A stretch of DNA of 64,000 bases from Planomonospora_B alba (GTDB lineage: Bacteria > Actinomycetota > Actinomycetes > Streptosporangiales > Streptosporangiaceae): NCBI RefSeq assembly GCF_039534085.1, contig NZ_BAAAUT010000025.1, forward strand, positions 44,823 through 108,822, read 5' to 3'. This document shows positions 16,801-24,358 of this stretch, one piece after another. Under the pieces are notes generated by a model. The model was not told the origin of the DNA, made no database searches, and saw nothing but the letters and a program-made list of their open reading frames with translations. Position 1 is the first letter of the stretch. Each line of letters starts with the position of its first letter. The position numbers and the translations under genes were made by a program.

Positions 16801-19376
16801 CGGTAGGAGCCTGCGGCCAATCCGTCGACGCGCTTGGCACCGCACAGGTAGGAGGTGGCGACGTTCGCGCCTGCGGCGTTCACCAGCTCCCACCTGAGCC
16901 CGAATCCCGGGCACTCCTGCGCGTTGACGAAGATCGAGGCCGGCTGGTCCAGTGTGAACCGGTACTCGTCGACCGCGACCTCTCCCTCCAGGTTGCCCGC
17001 GCCCGCACCGGGGACGCCGTCCGAAGCCGTGAACGGCAGCGACACCGTGAACGTCTCCGGCGGGACGACGTCGAGGTCGAGGGTGACGTTGTCGATCCCG
17101 TACGCCTGGTTCGAGATGCCGGCCGCCCCGGTGGCCGAGACCTTGATCTCGATCTGGCTCTTCTTGTGCGTGACCGGAACCGTGATGCGGTGCTTCGCCC
17201 ATGCCAGGCCGTTCGCCAACGTCCCGGATGCGACGGGCGTCAGCTCGCCCGGCGTGATCATGTACGGGTCGCCTCGATCGGTCTCGATCTCGACCGTCTC
17301 GGCGTCGGAGTCGGACGTCCAGTCGCCGAGGACCATCAGGTCGAAGCTCAGAGTTCCGCGCTTGTGGAGCGGCAGCGACTGCACGAAGAACCGGTAGGAG
17401 TCGCTGCCGCTGAACGGCCCGGCGAACGAGCCCACCGCCGCGTCGGCCGACACCCGCGACGGCAGAACGTTCTTGCCGAGCGTCCCCTCGAAGTCGATCG
17501 CCAGGTCACCGTTCGCGTCGACGGTCTGCGCCGCCGGGTCGAGGCTCACCGTCTTCTGCTCGGCGGCGGCCTCGGCGAACGAGGTGTCCGAGGTCAGCGC
17601 GATGTCGAGGATGCAGTCGTTGAACGGGACACCGGGTTGGACGCCGCTCTCCTCGCATTGCGCGGTCGCGAGCTGCATCTGTTCGGGCGTCAGGTCGTGG
17701 ATCGTGACGATGCGGGAGGGGAACTGCAGGTTCGTGAACGTCGCGGTGCTCTCGCCCGGTCCATAGGTGAACATCGACTCGGTGTCGTCCAGCCGCCACG
17801 AATTGGCGTAGTCGGTGTGCAGCTGGGCCGGCGAGGCGTTGGCGGCGAGCTGGGTGCCATCCCGCAGCTTCAGGTCGTTCTTCGGGTCGCCGTCGGCGTT
17901 GCCGAGCAGGCCCACGAGGTCACTGTCGGGGGACGGCGGCAGGTAGAGGCCGGCGGCGCCACGCCTCCAGGACAGGGCCGGTCCTTCGAGACCGTCGAAC
18001 ATGACGACCCACTTGCCGTCCTTCCGCAGGATGAACGCGTTCTCACCCAGGTAGAGGATCTTGTCGGTGTCGAGCGTGTGCTTCCGGCCGTCGATGTACA
18101 GGTCGTCCTCGTGGAACTCGACCTTGTGATCACCGGCCTCCATCGCGGCGTCGAACATCACCGACACGTCCCGGCCGCCGCTGGCGGGGCTGAGCCGGCC
18201 GTGGATCTCCAGGCCCCACTTCTCGGAGTCGGCGAGGACGAACTCCCCGACGGACTGCAGGTCGTAACCCAGGCCGTCCAGGGTGGTGAAGTGCGGCTCG
18301 CCCTTCACCAGGCCGCCGTGCTCGGAGAAGTACCACCACAGGATGAGGATGACCAGCGCGGTCACGCCGAGCGCCATCGCCGCCTCGATGGTGATGAAGC
18401 CGGCCGCGCGCAGGAACATCGCGCCCCGCTGGCTGGCGAGGAACAGTTCGACCTCGGCGGTCAGCGCGGCCGCGGCGGCCTCGACGCTGCCGTACGCGGC
18501 GACGTCCCCGGCGAGCGAGGTCGCGCCCACGGTCGTGATGCGCTGGATCAGTGGAAGGAGGATCGGCGGGACGGGCCATTTGTCATCGTCGTCGTTCTCT
18601 TCCTCCTGCGGGATGTCAGCGGGCGGGTCACCCGGTCCGGGCTGCCGTTTCTGCTGCTCGCACTTGCGTTCCTTCTTCACCTCTTCGATGTGGAGGAGAC
18701 CGGGGGTCGGCGAGACGGCCTTGTACGTGGACAGCTGGTAACCGTTCTTGCCTCCCACCTTGCACGTGGCGTTCTTGCTGTAGACCTGGAACCAGTCCTC
18801 GTACGTGCCCCATCGGTTGAGGACCGTACCGGCGGTGACGTTCTTGATGCCGTTGGCGGTGAGCACGGCGGCGTACCGGGCGACCTGGGCGCCCCAGCCG
18901 GAGTAGTCCGGGTTGTCCTTGACCTTGGCCTCGATCACCTGGGCCCAGTTGTTACCGGCGCGGTCGTAGTAGATGATGTCGGGCCGGTCGCTGCCGCCGC
19001 TGAGGGTCGGCTCCCACTGGATCTCGGGGTTGATGAGCCCGCCGGCCACGCCGAGCTGATCGTTCAGGTACTTGATGGCCCGGGCCTGCCCGATGGCCTC
19101 GACGCCGCCGGACGGGCTGCACTCGCTGGGCCGCTGGTAGATGTGGGTCCCGAGCACGGGACGGTCACGCAGGCACACCTCGTTGATACGGCGGCGCGTG
19201 GAATACATGTGCTTGAAGACGCAGCGTTTCTGGCCGCTGGTGCCGATCGACCAATCGTCGCTGTTCGGCTTACACGCGATGGCCGCCTCCGCCCATTTGG
19301 GTGACAACAGCTCATGCATGGGGATGAGGAACCCGGCCATGAGCACGCCCACCATGATCACGCAGAGACGCCGCAC
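13863..19376 (-). CDS. 1837-residue exported protein: PD-(D/E)XK-like domain, membrane segment, VWD domain, nine C-terminal repeats
   Basis: Residues 1-32 are a signal peptide or anchor (RLCVIMVGVLMAGFLIPM). Residues about 90-200 look like a PD-(D/E)XK nuclease fold: helix, P132-D133, then VIEAKVK with E149 and K151, then the helix GAQVARYAAVL with the Q..Y pattern of RecB-like nucleases. An acidic low-complexity linker (about 245-266) and a hydrophobic helix (about 326-350, ALVILILWWYF) follow. Residues about 357-530 form a von Willebrand type D domain (GEPHFTTLDGLGYDLQ, LVGLLGNADGDPKNDLKL). After a beta-rich middle come nine repeats of 103-109 residues from about residue 882 to the end, each with PDGT and a CxxxC pair. 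GTG start at 19376 after GGGGTGAG. It is divergent from a propeller gene. Function unknown. Confidence 0.85.
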   Translation of the reverse strand: MRRLCVIMVGVLMAGFLIPMHELLSPKWAEAAIACKPNSDDWSIGTSGQKRCVFKHMYSTRRRINEVCLRDRPVLGTHIYQRPSECSPSGGVEAIGQARAIKYLNDQLGVAGGLINPEIQWEPTLSGGSDRPDIIYYDRAGNNWAQVIEAKVKDNPDYSGWGAQVARYAAVLTANGIKNVTAGTVLNRWGTYEDWFQVYSKNATCKVGGKNGYQLSTYKAVSPTPGLLHIEEVKKERKCEQQKRQPGPGDPPADIPQEEENDDDDKWPVPPILLPLIQRITTVGATSLAGDVAAYGSVEAAAAALTAEVELFLASQRGAMFLRAAGFITIEAAMALGVTALVILILWWYFSEHGGLVKGEPHFTTLDGLGYDLQSVGEFVLADSEKWGLEIHGRLSPASGGRDVSVMFDAAMEAGDHKVEFHEDDLYIDGRKHTLDTDKILYLGENAFILRKDGKWVVMFDGLEGPALSWRRGAAGLYLPPSPDSDLVGLLGNADGDPKNDLKLRDGTQLAANASPAQLHTDYANSWRLDDTESMFTYGPGESTATFTNLQFPSRIVTIHDLTPEQMQLATAQCEESGVQPGVPFNDCILDIALTSDTSFAEAAAEQKTVSLDPAAQTVDANGDLAIDFEGTLGKNVLPSRVSADAAVGSFAGPFSGSDSYRFFVQSLPLHKRGTLSFDLMVLGDWTSDSDAETVEIETDRGDPYMITPGELTPVASGTLANGLAWAKHRITVPVTHKKSQIEIKVSATGAAGISNQAYGIDNVTLDLDVVPPETFTVSLPFTASDGVPGAGAGNLEGEVAVDEYRFTLDQPASIFVNAQECPGFGLRWELVNAAGANVATSYLCGAKRVDGLAAGSYRLRVSPWNDVFGPYKLSVNTLGADVVTTASIDGPKAPLEVTDPGQHGTWTFAGTAGQKVSAELGDGTLSSLGDASLRLRGPDGTILAQKSCGKECFMDTETLPVTGTYSVTWDPKDAKTGSIALRLFGVPDAVTGAVAVGAPSTLTTTVPGQTASWSFAGVEGQRIAFGVSGLTGAASASISKPDGTRLFGSTYCSAACAFDTTTLPMTGTYTLLVDPTDVHTGPITVSALEGDVTGSLTVGGGPVKLTTTGPGQRAYWTFAGTAGQRIAFALVDGTFSGAYASVRKPDGTDLFRSTWCKASCAFDTVSLPVDGTYTVVVDPSKTAVGSISAQVTEGDATGSLTVGGGPVKLTTTGPGQAATWSFAGTAGQRIAFALTDGTYSNAYASVRKPDGTELFDSTFCKASCAFDTVSLPVDGTYTVVLNPSKTTVGSISAQVTEGDVTGTLTADGAAVKLTTKGPGQYPIWSFAGTAGQRVSVVLSDGTFTSANALMRKPDGSVLVPEKSCAASCHFDATVLPVDGTYQVVADPAGIQTGSISAQLNIVPPDVTARISVGGEASTLMTTVPGQRGLWTFTGTAGRQVSFNFTGTTLTSLYDVYVAVRKPDGTVLIDDTPCGRNCLLEPTVLPADGTYTVEFRPQKAKSGSMALQLHEVAHLTGSVTVGGAASTLTATVPGQNGTWSFAGTAGKTVSFNLTDANFTASTGARVSVRKPDGTVLVSATYCGKNCFLEPVALPVAGTYTVEFDPQDEKVGKLTLRIHPVAHLTGSVTVGGAASTLTATVPGQNGTWSFAGTAGKTVSFNLTDANFTASTGARVSVRKPDGTVLVSATYCGKNCFLEPVALPVAGTYTVEFDPQDEKVGKLTLRIHPVTDLSPAAITIGGTVSTLTTTTPGQNGSWTFSGVADQKVTITFTGTSFTASTDVRVSLLKPDGTALGSSPYCGRNCTISEMTLPATGTYTIVFNPQTDKTGSLATKVVLS
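13866..16733 (-). repeat. nine in-frame repeats encoding about 105 residues each
   Basis: Each unit reads in order: a strand pair ending in PGQ, then W-[ST]-F-[AST]-G, a variable strand, KPDGT, a CxxxC pair (for example CGKNC, CKASC, CGRNC), a segment LPxxGTYTV, then DP and a final strand. The pattern resembles bacterial pre-peptidase C-terminal beta-sandwich domains. The CxxxC pair is present in all nine units and probably forms a disulfide after export. Units 7 and 8 are identical. Confidence 0.85.
14193..14840. repeat. exact tandem duplication, 2 x 324 bp
   Basis: Bases 14193-14516 and 14517-14840 read the same throughout when compared line by line. They encode repeat units 7 and 8 of the giant protein (108 residues each). 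Other units differ at many positions, so this is a recent unit duplication. Assembly from short reads could miscount it. Confidence 0.9.
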
Positions 19377-19515
19377 GAGCTCACCCCGTATAAAGAGAAA
19401 ATAAAGCCCAACGGCGGGACGCTACACCGGTAAGATCGTTTTGCGATAGATGCCGGAGTCGTCCAGTTCTGCAATTCTTGACTGACTGAACGCCCGACCA
19501 GCAAATGGAGGTTTC
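19377..19515. promoter_or_regulatory. AT-richer divergent promoter region
   Basis: This 139-base gap separates the giant gene (leftward) from the propeller gene (rightward). It includes the unusually AT-rich stretch TATAAAGAGAAAATAAAG (19389-19406) and TTCTTGACTGACTG near 19474, where TTGACT is -35-like for the rightward gene. Promoter positions are inferred. Confidence 0.45.
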
Positions 19516-20406
19516 GTGGTCGTCGACCGGTCGTGGGAGATCGCATTCGACATGCTGGCTTCGCGGCCGGTGCGGGCGGCACGGATGGTCCTCGCGGTCC
19601 GCGGGCCCGATCGAACCGCCGTGATCGTACTGGACGCCGACAGCGACGCGTTCATGACCGTCCCCGGCCTTCCCCGGCACTTCGCGCCCGAGACGGTGTC
19701 GCTGTCGTCCGACGGCACCCGGCTGGTGTTCACGGCACGCCAGGACGACGGGGCCGGCCCTCCTCGGGTGGTGCTTCACACGCTCGCCACCGGCGACCGC
19801 CGGGAGTTCACCTCCGACGACTACATGCGCGCGGCGCTCTCCCCGGACGGCACCCGGCTCGCCGTCCTCGCCGACCTCTCGAACGGCCCCGGCATCCCCG
19901 GCGTCGGTGACGAGATCGCCGGCATCGAGCTGATAGAGACCGGCACCGGCGCCCGGTACCCGCTCTGGTCGGCTGAGGGGTACTGGGAGGAGGCCTCCAT
20001 CAGCTGGTCCCCCGACGGCCTGCTCCTCTCCGCGACATACCTGACGCTGGACGACGTCCTCACCACCGTCGTCCTCGACCCCACCGGCAAGGAGATCGGC
20101 TCCTACGCGGAACGCGTCGCCCTGCCCGGCCCGCACTCCGTCTGGGCCTCCGATCACGAGCTGATCGTCTACCCGGAGCCCGACGACGAGAGCCCTCTGA
20201 TCACGATCGACGTATCGACCGGTGGTGAGCGCCGCTTCACCAGGCGGAATTTCGACGCTTACCTCGCCATCAGCGGCGGCCGGGTCGTCCGCCCGGGTCC
20301 CGTACCCGAGCGGTTGATCACGACCGACCTGAACGACGACGACGAGCGGCCCTTCCTGAGCATCAGCCCGGCGGTCCCGGTCTGCGCCCTCGACATCGTT
20401 CCCTGA
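19516..20406 (+). CDS. TolB/WD40-like beta-propeller protein, cytoplasmic
   Basis: A 296-residue protein with repeated S-x-DGT-R-L-x-[VF] blades: VSLSSDGTRLVFTAR, AALSPDGTRLAVLAD and ISWSPDGLLLSATY, the PD40/TolB blade signature. No signal peptide or membrane segment is seen, so it probably stays in the cytoplasm and binds a partner. The GTG at 19516 follows TGGAGGTTTC. It is divergent from the giant exported protein and may share its regulation; a functional link is not shown. In actinomycetes such proteins are often of unknown role. Confidence 0.75.
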   Translation: MVVDRSWEIAFDMLASRPVRAARMVLAVRGPDRTAVIVLDADSDAFMTVPGLPRHFAPETVSLSSDGTRLVFTARQDDGAGPPRVVLHTLATGDRREFTSDDYMRAALSPDGTRLAVLADLSNGPGIPGVGDEIAGIELIETGTGARYPLWSAEGYWEEASISWSPDGLLLSATYLTLDDVLTTVVLDPTGKEIGSYAERVALPGPHSVWASDHELIVYPEPDDESPLITIDVSTGGERRFTRRNFDAYLAISGGRVVRPGPVPERLITTDLNDDDERPFLSISPAVPVCALDIVP

Positions 20407-20582
20407 CAGCTGCGGTGGAAGCGGGACCGGTGTGCGCTGACGCGAGCGCGCTGCCTGTCACCGGTCCGGCACCGACCGGAACCCGCCGCATGCGGATCGA
20501 CCTGGTGTTCCTTCGGAGCGGGTTTCCCTCCGCCGAGCGCTGGAGGGCGGTGGTCGGCACAGGCTGCCCGCCGTGAGCGCGA

Positions 20583-20601
20583 CCCGGGCCCTCGGCCCGG
20601 G
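20583..20601. terminator. hairpin between convergent genes
   Basis: CCCGGGCC (20583-20590) pairs with GGCCCGGG (20594-20601) over a 3-base loop, between the convergent stops at 20406 and 20620. Confidence 0.4.
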
Positions 20602-20619
20602 GCCCGGATCACGGCGTGC

Positions 20620-21072
20620 TCAGCCGCGCGTGGCCGGCGGCCAGCCGTGGCCCCAGCCGCCCTGGACCATCGTCTGGAACGCCCACCCCTCCGCGGTCCG
20701 CACCAGGAGGTCGGCGTAGCGCATCGACTGGGTGCTCCCCTCCACGGTGACCGTGGCCTCCGTCTCGACGAGCACGAGGTTGGGCGTGAGGAAGCGCGGG
20801 GTCCGCACGGACGTCATCTCCATGCCCGCCGTCCCGCCGCCCATGACCTCGGTCATCACCCGCACGAACTCCTCGCGGTCCCACTGGCGGACGGCGCCGA
20901 AGCCGCCGGGCACGTCGGTGGCCAGGTTGAGCGGGAAGACCGCCAGGTCGGCGATCTCCTGGACGGCGCCCCGCGCGGCCAGCGCGTCGTACTCGGCGAA
21001 CCAGGCGTCGATGCTCGCCAGGTCCTCGGCGCTCGGCGTGAACGTCTCGTTCTGCGCGGTGTCCTTTGTCAT
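20620..21072 (-). CDS. SnoaL/NTF2-like fold protein
   Basis: A 150-residue protein. After a helical start (SAEDLASIDAWFAEYDALAA) it has the long beta strands of an NTF2-like cone: FVRVMTEVMGG, TPNLVLVETEATVTVEG and YADLLVRTAEGWAFQTMVQGG, the last being the usual 'r..dGW.i....w.g' end. Members are either small enzymes (SnoaL-type cyclases, ketosteroid isomerase-like) or binding proteins; no catalytic residues can be assigned. The ATG at 21072 is supported by a GGGAGG site upstream. It is divergent from the membrane gene at 21193 across a palindrome-rich gap. Confidence 0.75.
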   Translation of the reverse strand: MTKDTAQNETFTPSAEDLASIDAWFAEYDALAARGAVQEIADLAVFPLNLATDVPGGFGAVRQWDREEFVRVMTEVMGGGTAGMEMTSVRTPRFLTPNLVLVETEATVTVEGSTQSMRYADLLVRTAEGWAFQTMVQGGWGHGWPPATRG

Positions 21073-21091
21073 CGGGCTCCCTCCCACATTT

Positions 21092-21122
21092 TTCCGTACG
21101 ATGTACGGTACAAGATACGGAA
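21092..21122. promoter_or_regulatory. nested palindromes in the divergent promoter
   Basis: CCGTAC-GAT-GTACGG (21094-21108) is a perfect inner inverted repeat. TTCCGTA (21092-21098) and TACGGAA (21116-21122) form a second, overlapping pair. The arrangement gives three related half-sites 20 bases from the NTF2-like gene start and is typical of a TetR-type operator. No regulator gene sits beside it. Confidence 0.55.
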
Positions 21123-21192
21123 CGATTGGGGCAAGCCGGTCATTCCCTCCGGCGGGTGATCGGTACGCTCGCGGCGGGGAAAGGGGGAGCCG

Positions 21193-22515
21193 ATGCTCTT
21201 CGCCGTCGCGGCGGCCTCCGGGCTGACCTGGTGGCTCGGGCTGTACGTGATCGTGCGGGATCCGCGGGAGCGCGGATCCCGGTGGGCCGGGCTGGGGCTG
21301 CTGGCGTACGGCTCGGCACCGGCCGCCGGGCAGGTGCGCGCGGCGCTGGGAGGAGGGTCGGCGGCCGAGGCGCTGGCGGCGGCGGAGACCGTGCTGAGCC
21401 ACCTGCCGGTGCTGTTGTGGACAGGGGCGGTGCTGACCCTGGTCCCCGGTGCCGAGCGCCTGGAGAAGGCGTGGGCACGGGGCCTCGTCCCGGTCGGCCT
21501 CGGAGCGCTCGCGTGGCTGGTGGTCTCCGGCCGGGAGGCGGAGGCGGGCACCGCGGCGCGGGTGGTGACCGGGGCACTGCTCCTGGCCCCCCTCGCCGGG
21601 GCGCTGGTGCTGCTGGTACGGGCCAGGCCGGCGCGGGTGGGCGGGCTCGTGACGGTCGCCACGCTGTTCTTCACGCTGGGCGCGGCGCTGCTGGTGCTCC
21701 CGCTCGGTCCGACCGGCCTGCTCACCGTGCTGGCCCTCGACGTGGACCTGGCCATGCTGGGCGTGGCCATCGCGATGTCCAGCGCGTTCCAGGCGGGGGA
21801 GGCGCTCTGGCGCGACATGCTGCGCTCCCTGCTGGGGGCGGCGGTCGTGATGCTGGCGTCGGGCGGCCAGGTGGTCCTGGCCCTCGTCCTCGGCGAGCCC
21901 ACCCCCGCGCTCACCGCCCTGCTGTTCGGGGTGATCGCGGTGGCCGTCACCGTGCAGACGCTGGCCGGTCCGGTGCACCGGGCGCTGGACCGCATCGCCT
22001 TCCCCGGCGACCCGGAGATCCGCCGGGAGCGCGCCGAACTGCTCGCCTCCTCCGAGGCGCTGCCCCGCCGCGAACCGGGCCCTCCCCCGATGGACGAGGC
22101 CGAGTTCGCCCGCCTGACGCGGCGCGCCCTGGCCGCCTACGGCGACCTGGGCAAGCTCTCCAGCAGCCCGCTCGCGAACCTGCCGGTGATCGACGGGCGG
22201 GTCACCGGGGACAGTCCTCTGGAGCGGGCGGCCGAGCTGAAGACCCTGCTGCTGGAGAGCATCCGGCGGCTCAAGCCCCGGGACGGCGAGTTCGGCACCA
22301 GTGAGGAGTGGCGTTTCTACAACGTCCTCTACTTCCCCTACGTCCGGGGGCTGCGGCCGTACCGGAGAGGGGCCCGGCGCGACGGGCTCGGCCCGGTGGA
22401 CCGGCAGGCGTTCGACTGGTTCCTGCGCGAAGTTCCCGAACGTACGCTCTACAACTGGCAGAACGCGGCGGCCAAACTCGTCGCCGACGACCTCCGCAGG
22501 GAGAACTGGCAGTGA
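21193..22515 (+). CDS. membrane protein with a C-terminal cytoplasmic domain, unknown function
   Basis: A 440-residue protein. Residues 1-270 contain seven or eight hydrophobic segments with short loops. Residues about 300-440 are soluble and charged. They include RRALAAYGDLGKLSSSPLAN, a pattern seen in sensor-regulator proteins of several phyla, and end with DRQAFDWFLREVPERTLYNW followed by QNAAAKLVADDL, which could be a helix-turn-helix-like helical bundle. This suggests a membrane-bound regulator, which is inference. The ATG at 21193 follows AAAGGGGGAG. It is divergent from the NTF2-like gene and followed after 92 bases by another membrane gene. Confidence 0.75.
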   Translation: MLFAVAAASGLTWWLGLYVIVRDPRERGSRWAGLGLLAYGSAPAAGQVRAALGGGSAAEALAAAETVLSHLPVLLWTGAVLTLVPGAERLEKAWARGLVPVGLGALAWLVVSGREAEAGTAARVVTGALLLAPLAGALVLLVRARPARVGGLVTVATLFFTLGAALLVLPLGPTGLLTVLALDVDLAMLGVAIAMSSAFQAGEALWRDMLRSLLGAAVVMLASGGQVVLALVLGEPTPALTALLFGVIAVAVTVQTLAGPVHRALDRIAFPGDPEIRRERAELLASSEALPRREPGPPPMDEAEFARLTRRALAAYGDLGKLSSSPLANLPVIDGRVTGDSPLERAAELKTLLLESIRRLKPRDGEFGTSEEWRFYNVLYFPYVRGLRPYRRGARRDGLGPVDRQAFDWFLREVPERTLYNWQNAAAKLVADDLRRENWQ

Positions 22516-22607
22516 ATGGCAGTGCCGTGTCTGCAGCTGGCAGCGGGTGAGGCGGTGTGCTGAGGGCGTCGGAAGACGACGCACCCCGTTTCGTGAAGGA
22601 GCCACCG

Positions 22608-23006
22608 ATGACCGCCGTGACCACCGCCGCCCGCCGCCCCGCCCTCCTCCCCCGCGCGCTGTGGACCGACGCGATCCTCACCGGAGGGTTCGCGGCCGGG
22701 CTGGCCGTCGCCGCGGGCCCGCTCTCGGGCCTGCTCGACCTGCCCGAGCCGCTGCTGCGCTGGGCCGGGATCGGCCTGCTGCCGTTCACCGCGCTCCTCG
22801 CCTACCTGGCGAGCCGTCCGGCTCCTCCCCGGCGGGCCGTACAGGCGGTGATCGCCGTCAACGCGCTGTGGGCCGTCGACAGCATCGCCCTGCTGTTCAC
22901 CGGCTGGATCGACCCCAACCCGCTGGGCGTCGCCTTCGTCGCCGGCCAGGCCCTGCTGGTCGCCGCCTTCGCCGAGTTCCAGCTCATGGGACTGCGCCGG
23001 GGCTGA
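22608..23006 (+). CDS. small four-helix membrane protein
   Basis: A 132-residue protein with four hydrophobic segments (AILTGGFAAGLAVAAG, LLRWAGIGLLPFTALLAYLA, AVIAVNALWAVDSIALLF, LGVAFVAGQALLVAAFAEF). The pattern matches small actinobacterial membrane proteins of unknown role. The ATG at 22608 lies 6 bases after GAAGGA and was preferred to a GTG 51 bases upstream, which has no such site. A strong terminator follows at 23031, which separates it from the PadR locus. Confidence 0.7.
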   Translation: MTAVTTAARRPALLPRALWTDAILTGGFAAGLAVAAGPLSGLLDLPEPLLRWAGIGLLPFTALLAYLASRPAPPRRAVQAVIAVNALWAVDSIALLFTGWIDPNPLGVAFVAGQALLVAAFAEFQLMGLRRG

Positions 23007-23030
23007 CGCCCCGGTCCGCCCCGGCATCGC

Positions 23031-23074
23031 AAGGCCCCGCCGCGCAGGCACCCGGCTCCGCGCGGCGGGGCCTT
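23031..23074 (+). terminator. strong hairpin terminator
   Basis: Perfect 15-base arms AAGGCCCCGCCGCGC (23031-23045) and GCGCGGCGGGGCCTT (23060-23074) enclose a 14-base loop, 24 bases after the stop at 23006. It isolates the PadR locus from upstream transcription. Confidence 0.85.
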
Positions 23075-23089
23075 CCCGCGCGTTGCATA

Positions 23090-23108
23090 CACTCCGTTGA
23101 ACGGAATA
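23090..23108. promoter_or_regulatory. PadR-type operator upstream of the PadR gene
   Basis: The core ACTCCGTTGAACGGAAT (23091-23107) is an imperfect inverted repeat around CCGTTGAACGG. The same core occurs in perfect form at 24324-24350. It ends 12 bases before the PadR start codon, a position that suits autorepression. Confidence 0.7.
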
Positions 23109-23119
23109 CTGTCCCCCTC

Positions 23120-23443
23120 ATGCCCAGAGGAACCTCAGAAGTCAGCGAGCCGATGTACTTCGTGCTCACCGCCCTCCGTGCGGGCCCGCTGCACGGACAC
23201 GCGATCAGCAAGTCGATCAGGGAGCTGTCGTGGGGGCGGGTCCAGCCGTCCGTCGGCACGCTCTACGGCATCCTGGAGCGCCTCAACGAGCGGGGCATGA
23301 TCACCGTGGACCGCGAGGAGACGGTCAACGGCCGCAGCCGGCGCTACTTCAGGATCACCCCTGAGGGCCAGACGCTGCTGGAGGCCGAGGCCATGCGGAT
23401 GCAGGAGGCGGCCGCCCTCGTCCTGCGCCCCTCCGGCGCATGA
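23120..23443 (+). CDS. PadR-family transcriptional regulator
   Basis: A 107-residue winged-helix protein of the short PadR-s2 class. It has MYFVLTALRAGPLHGHAISK, then VQPSVGTLYGILERLNERGM (recognition helix with the diagnostic GTLY), and the wing RSRRYFRITPEG. There is no long C-terminal domain. PadR proteins usually repress a neighbouring transporter and themselves. ATG at 23120. Its stop overlaps the start of the next gene in ATGA. Two copies of one palindrome, before this gene and before the 24359 operon, outline its likely regulon. Confidence 0.93.
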   Translation: MPRGTSEVSEPMYFVLTALRAGPLHGHAISKSIRELSWGRVQPSVGTLYGILERLNERGMITVDREETVNGRSRRYFRITPEGQTLLEAEAMRMQEAAALVLRPSGA

Positions 23444-24324
23444 CCGCGCTCGAACGGCACTACCGCAGGCTGCTGTCGGCCTATCCGCGCGCGTACCGCC
23501 GGGCGCACGGCGACGAACTGCTCGACGTCCTGCTGGAGTCGGCCGCCCCCGGCAGGAGGGTCCCGCCGCTGAAGGAGGCGTGGGGGCTGCTGGTGGGCGG
23601 CGTGCGCAGCCGCATCACGCACCAGGCGACCGGCAGCGCCTGGGAGGACGGGCTGCACCTGGGCGTCACGGCGGTCGCCGCGGTGAACCTGGCCGCGCTG
23701 CTGCCGTACGCCGGGGCGCTGCCGCTGTGGACGCTGCTGTCGGCGCTGGCGCTGCTGGCGATCCTGCGCGGACATCTGCGCGCGGCGTTCCCGCTCACCT
23801 TCGTCACCGGCGTGAAGGCGGTCGGGCTCGCGGCCGGCCGGCAGCCGTTCGACGTGACCCTGCTGCCGGTCCACCCGAACCCGCTCGCCGACCGGGCACT
23901 GTTCCAGGACAGCGATCCGGCGCTCGTGGCGGCCGGCTACGCGATCGTGCTGATCGGCCTGGTGGTGCTCACGTCGCTGCGGCGGCCGGTGCGCGCCCGG
24001 TCATGGTGGTGGTGGGCGGCCGTCGTGCCGGCCGCCTGGGCCGGCCCCGAGTGGATGGCGCAGGAGACGGACTACCCCATCAGCCTGAGCCGGCTGGCCG
24101 TGGAGGCGGCGGCGTTCGGGCTGGGCACGGTGGCCGCCTATTCGGCCCGGGACCTGCGGTGGGCACTGGCGTCGAGCATCTACCTGCTGATGGTCTCGGG
24201 CGGCCTGGTCCTGCACGCCGACGCGTTGACCAGGCAGCACCTCGCCTATGCGGGCATCCTCCTCCTGCTGGCCGCGGCCGCCGCGTTCGCACCCTTCCGC
24301 CAGCGGCGGCACTGTCTCGATTGA
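23440..24324 (+). CDS. membrane protein translationally coupled to PadR
   Basis: A 294-residue protein. A soluble N-terminal 60 residues (ALERHYRRLLSAYPRAYRRA, then HGDELLDVLLE and AWGLLVGGVRSRI) resembles the start of membrane proteins that commonly follow PadR genes in actinomycetes. Seven or so hydrophobic helices follow. The start overlaps the PadR stop by ATGA, so the two are made together. This stoichiometric pairing suggests that the membrane protein may sequester or sense for the regulator, but that is inference. The gene ends directly before the second operator. Confidence 0.8.
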   Translation: MTALERHYRRLLSAYPRAYRRAHGDELLDVLLESAAPGRRVPPLKEAWGLLVGGVRSRITHQATGSAWEDGLHLGVTAVAAVNLAALLPYAGALPLWTLLSALALLAILRGHLRAAFPLTFVTGVKAVGLAAGRQPFDVTLLPVHPNPLADRALFQDSDPALVAAGYAIVLIGLVVLTSLRRPVRARSWWWWAAVVPAAWAGPEWMAQETDYPISLSRLAVEAAAFGLGTVAAYSARDLRWALASSIYLLMVSGGLVLHADALTRQHLAYAGILLLLAAAAAFAPFRQRRHCLD

Positions 24325-24350
24325 CCATACTCCGTTGAACGGAGTATGGT
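24324..24350. promoter_or_regulatory. perfect 27-bp operator before the transporter operon
   Basis: Bases 24324-24350 are an inverted repeat with 13-base arms (ACCATACTCCGTT and AACGGAGTATGGT) around a single central G. The core repeats the site at 23090. It lies 8 bases before the ATG at 24359, so a bound protein would block transcription start or translation. It is the best PadR operator candidate in the window. Confidence 0.8.
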
Positions 24351-24358
24351 CTCCTGCC

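Noticed and set aside
13770..19304. A 1844-residue open frame on the plus strand opposite the giant protein
   Set aside because: It is a mirror of the highly biased codons of the minus-strand gene. It is rich in Arg, His, Gly and Val with no domain, while the minus strand has a signal peptide and clear domains.
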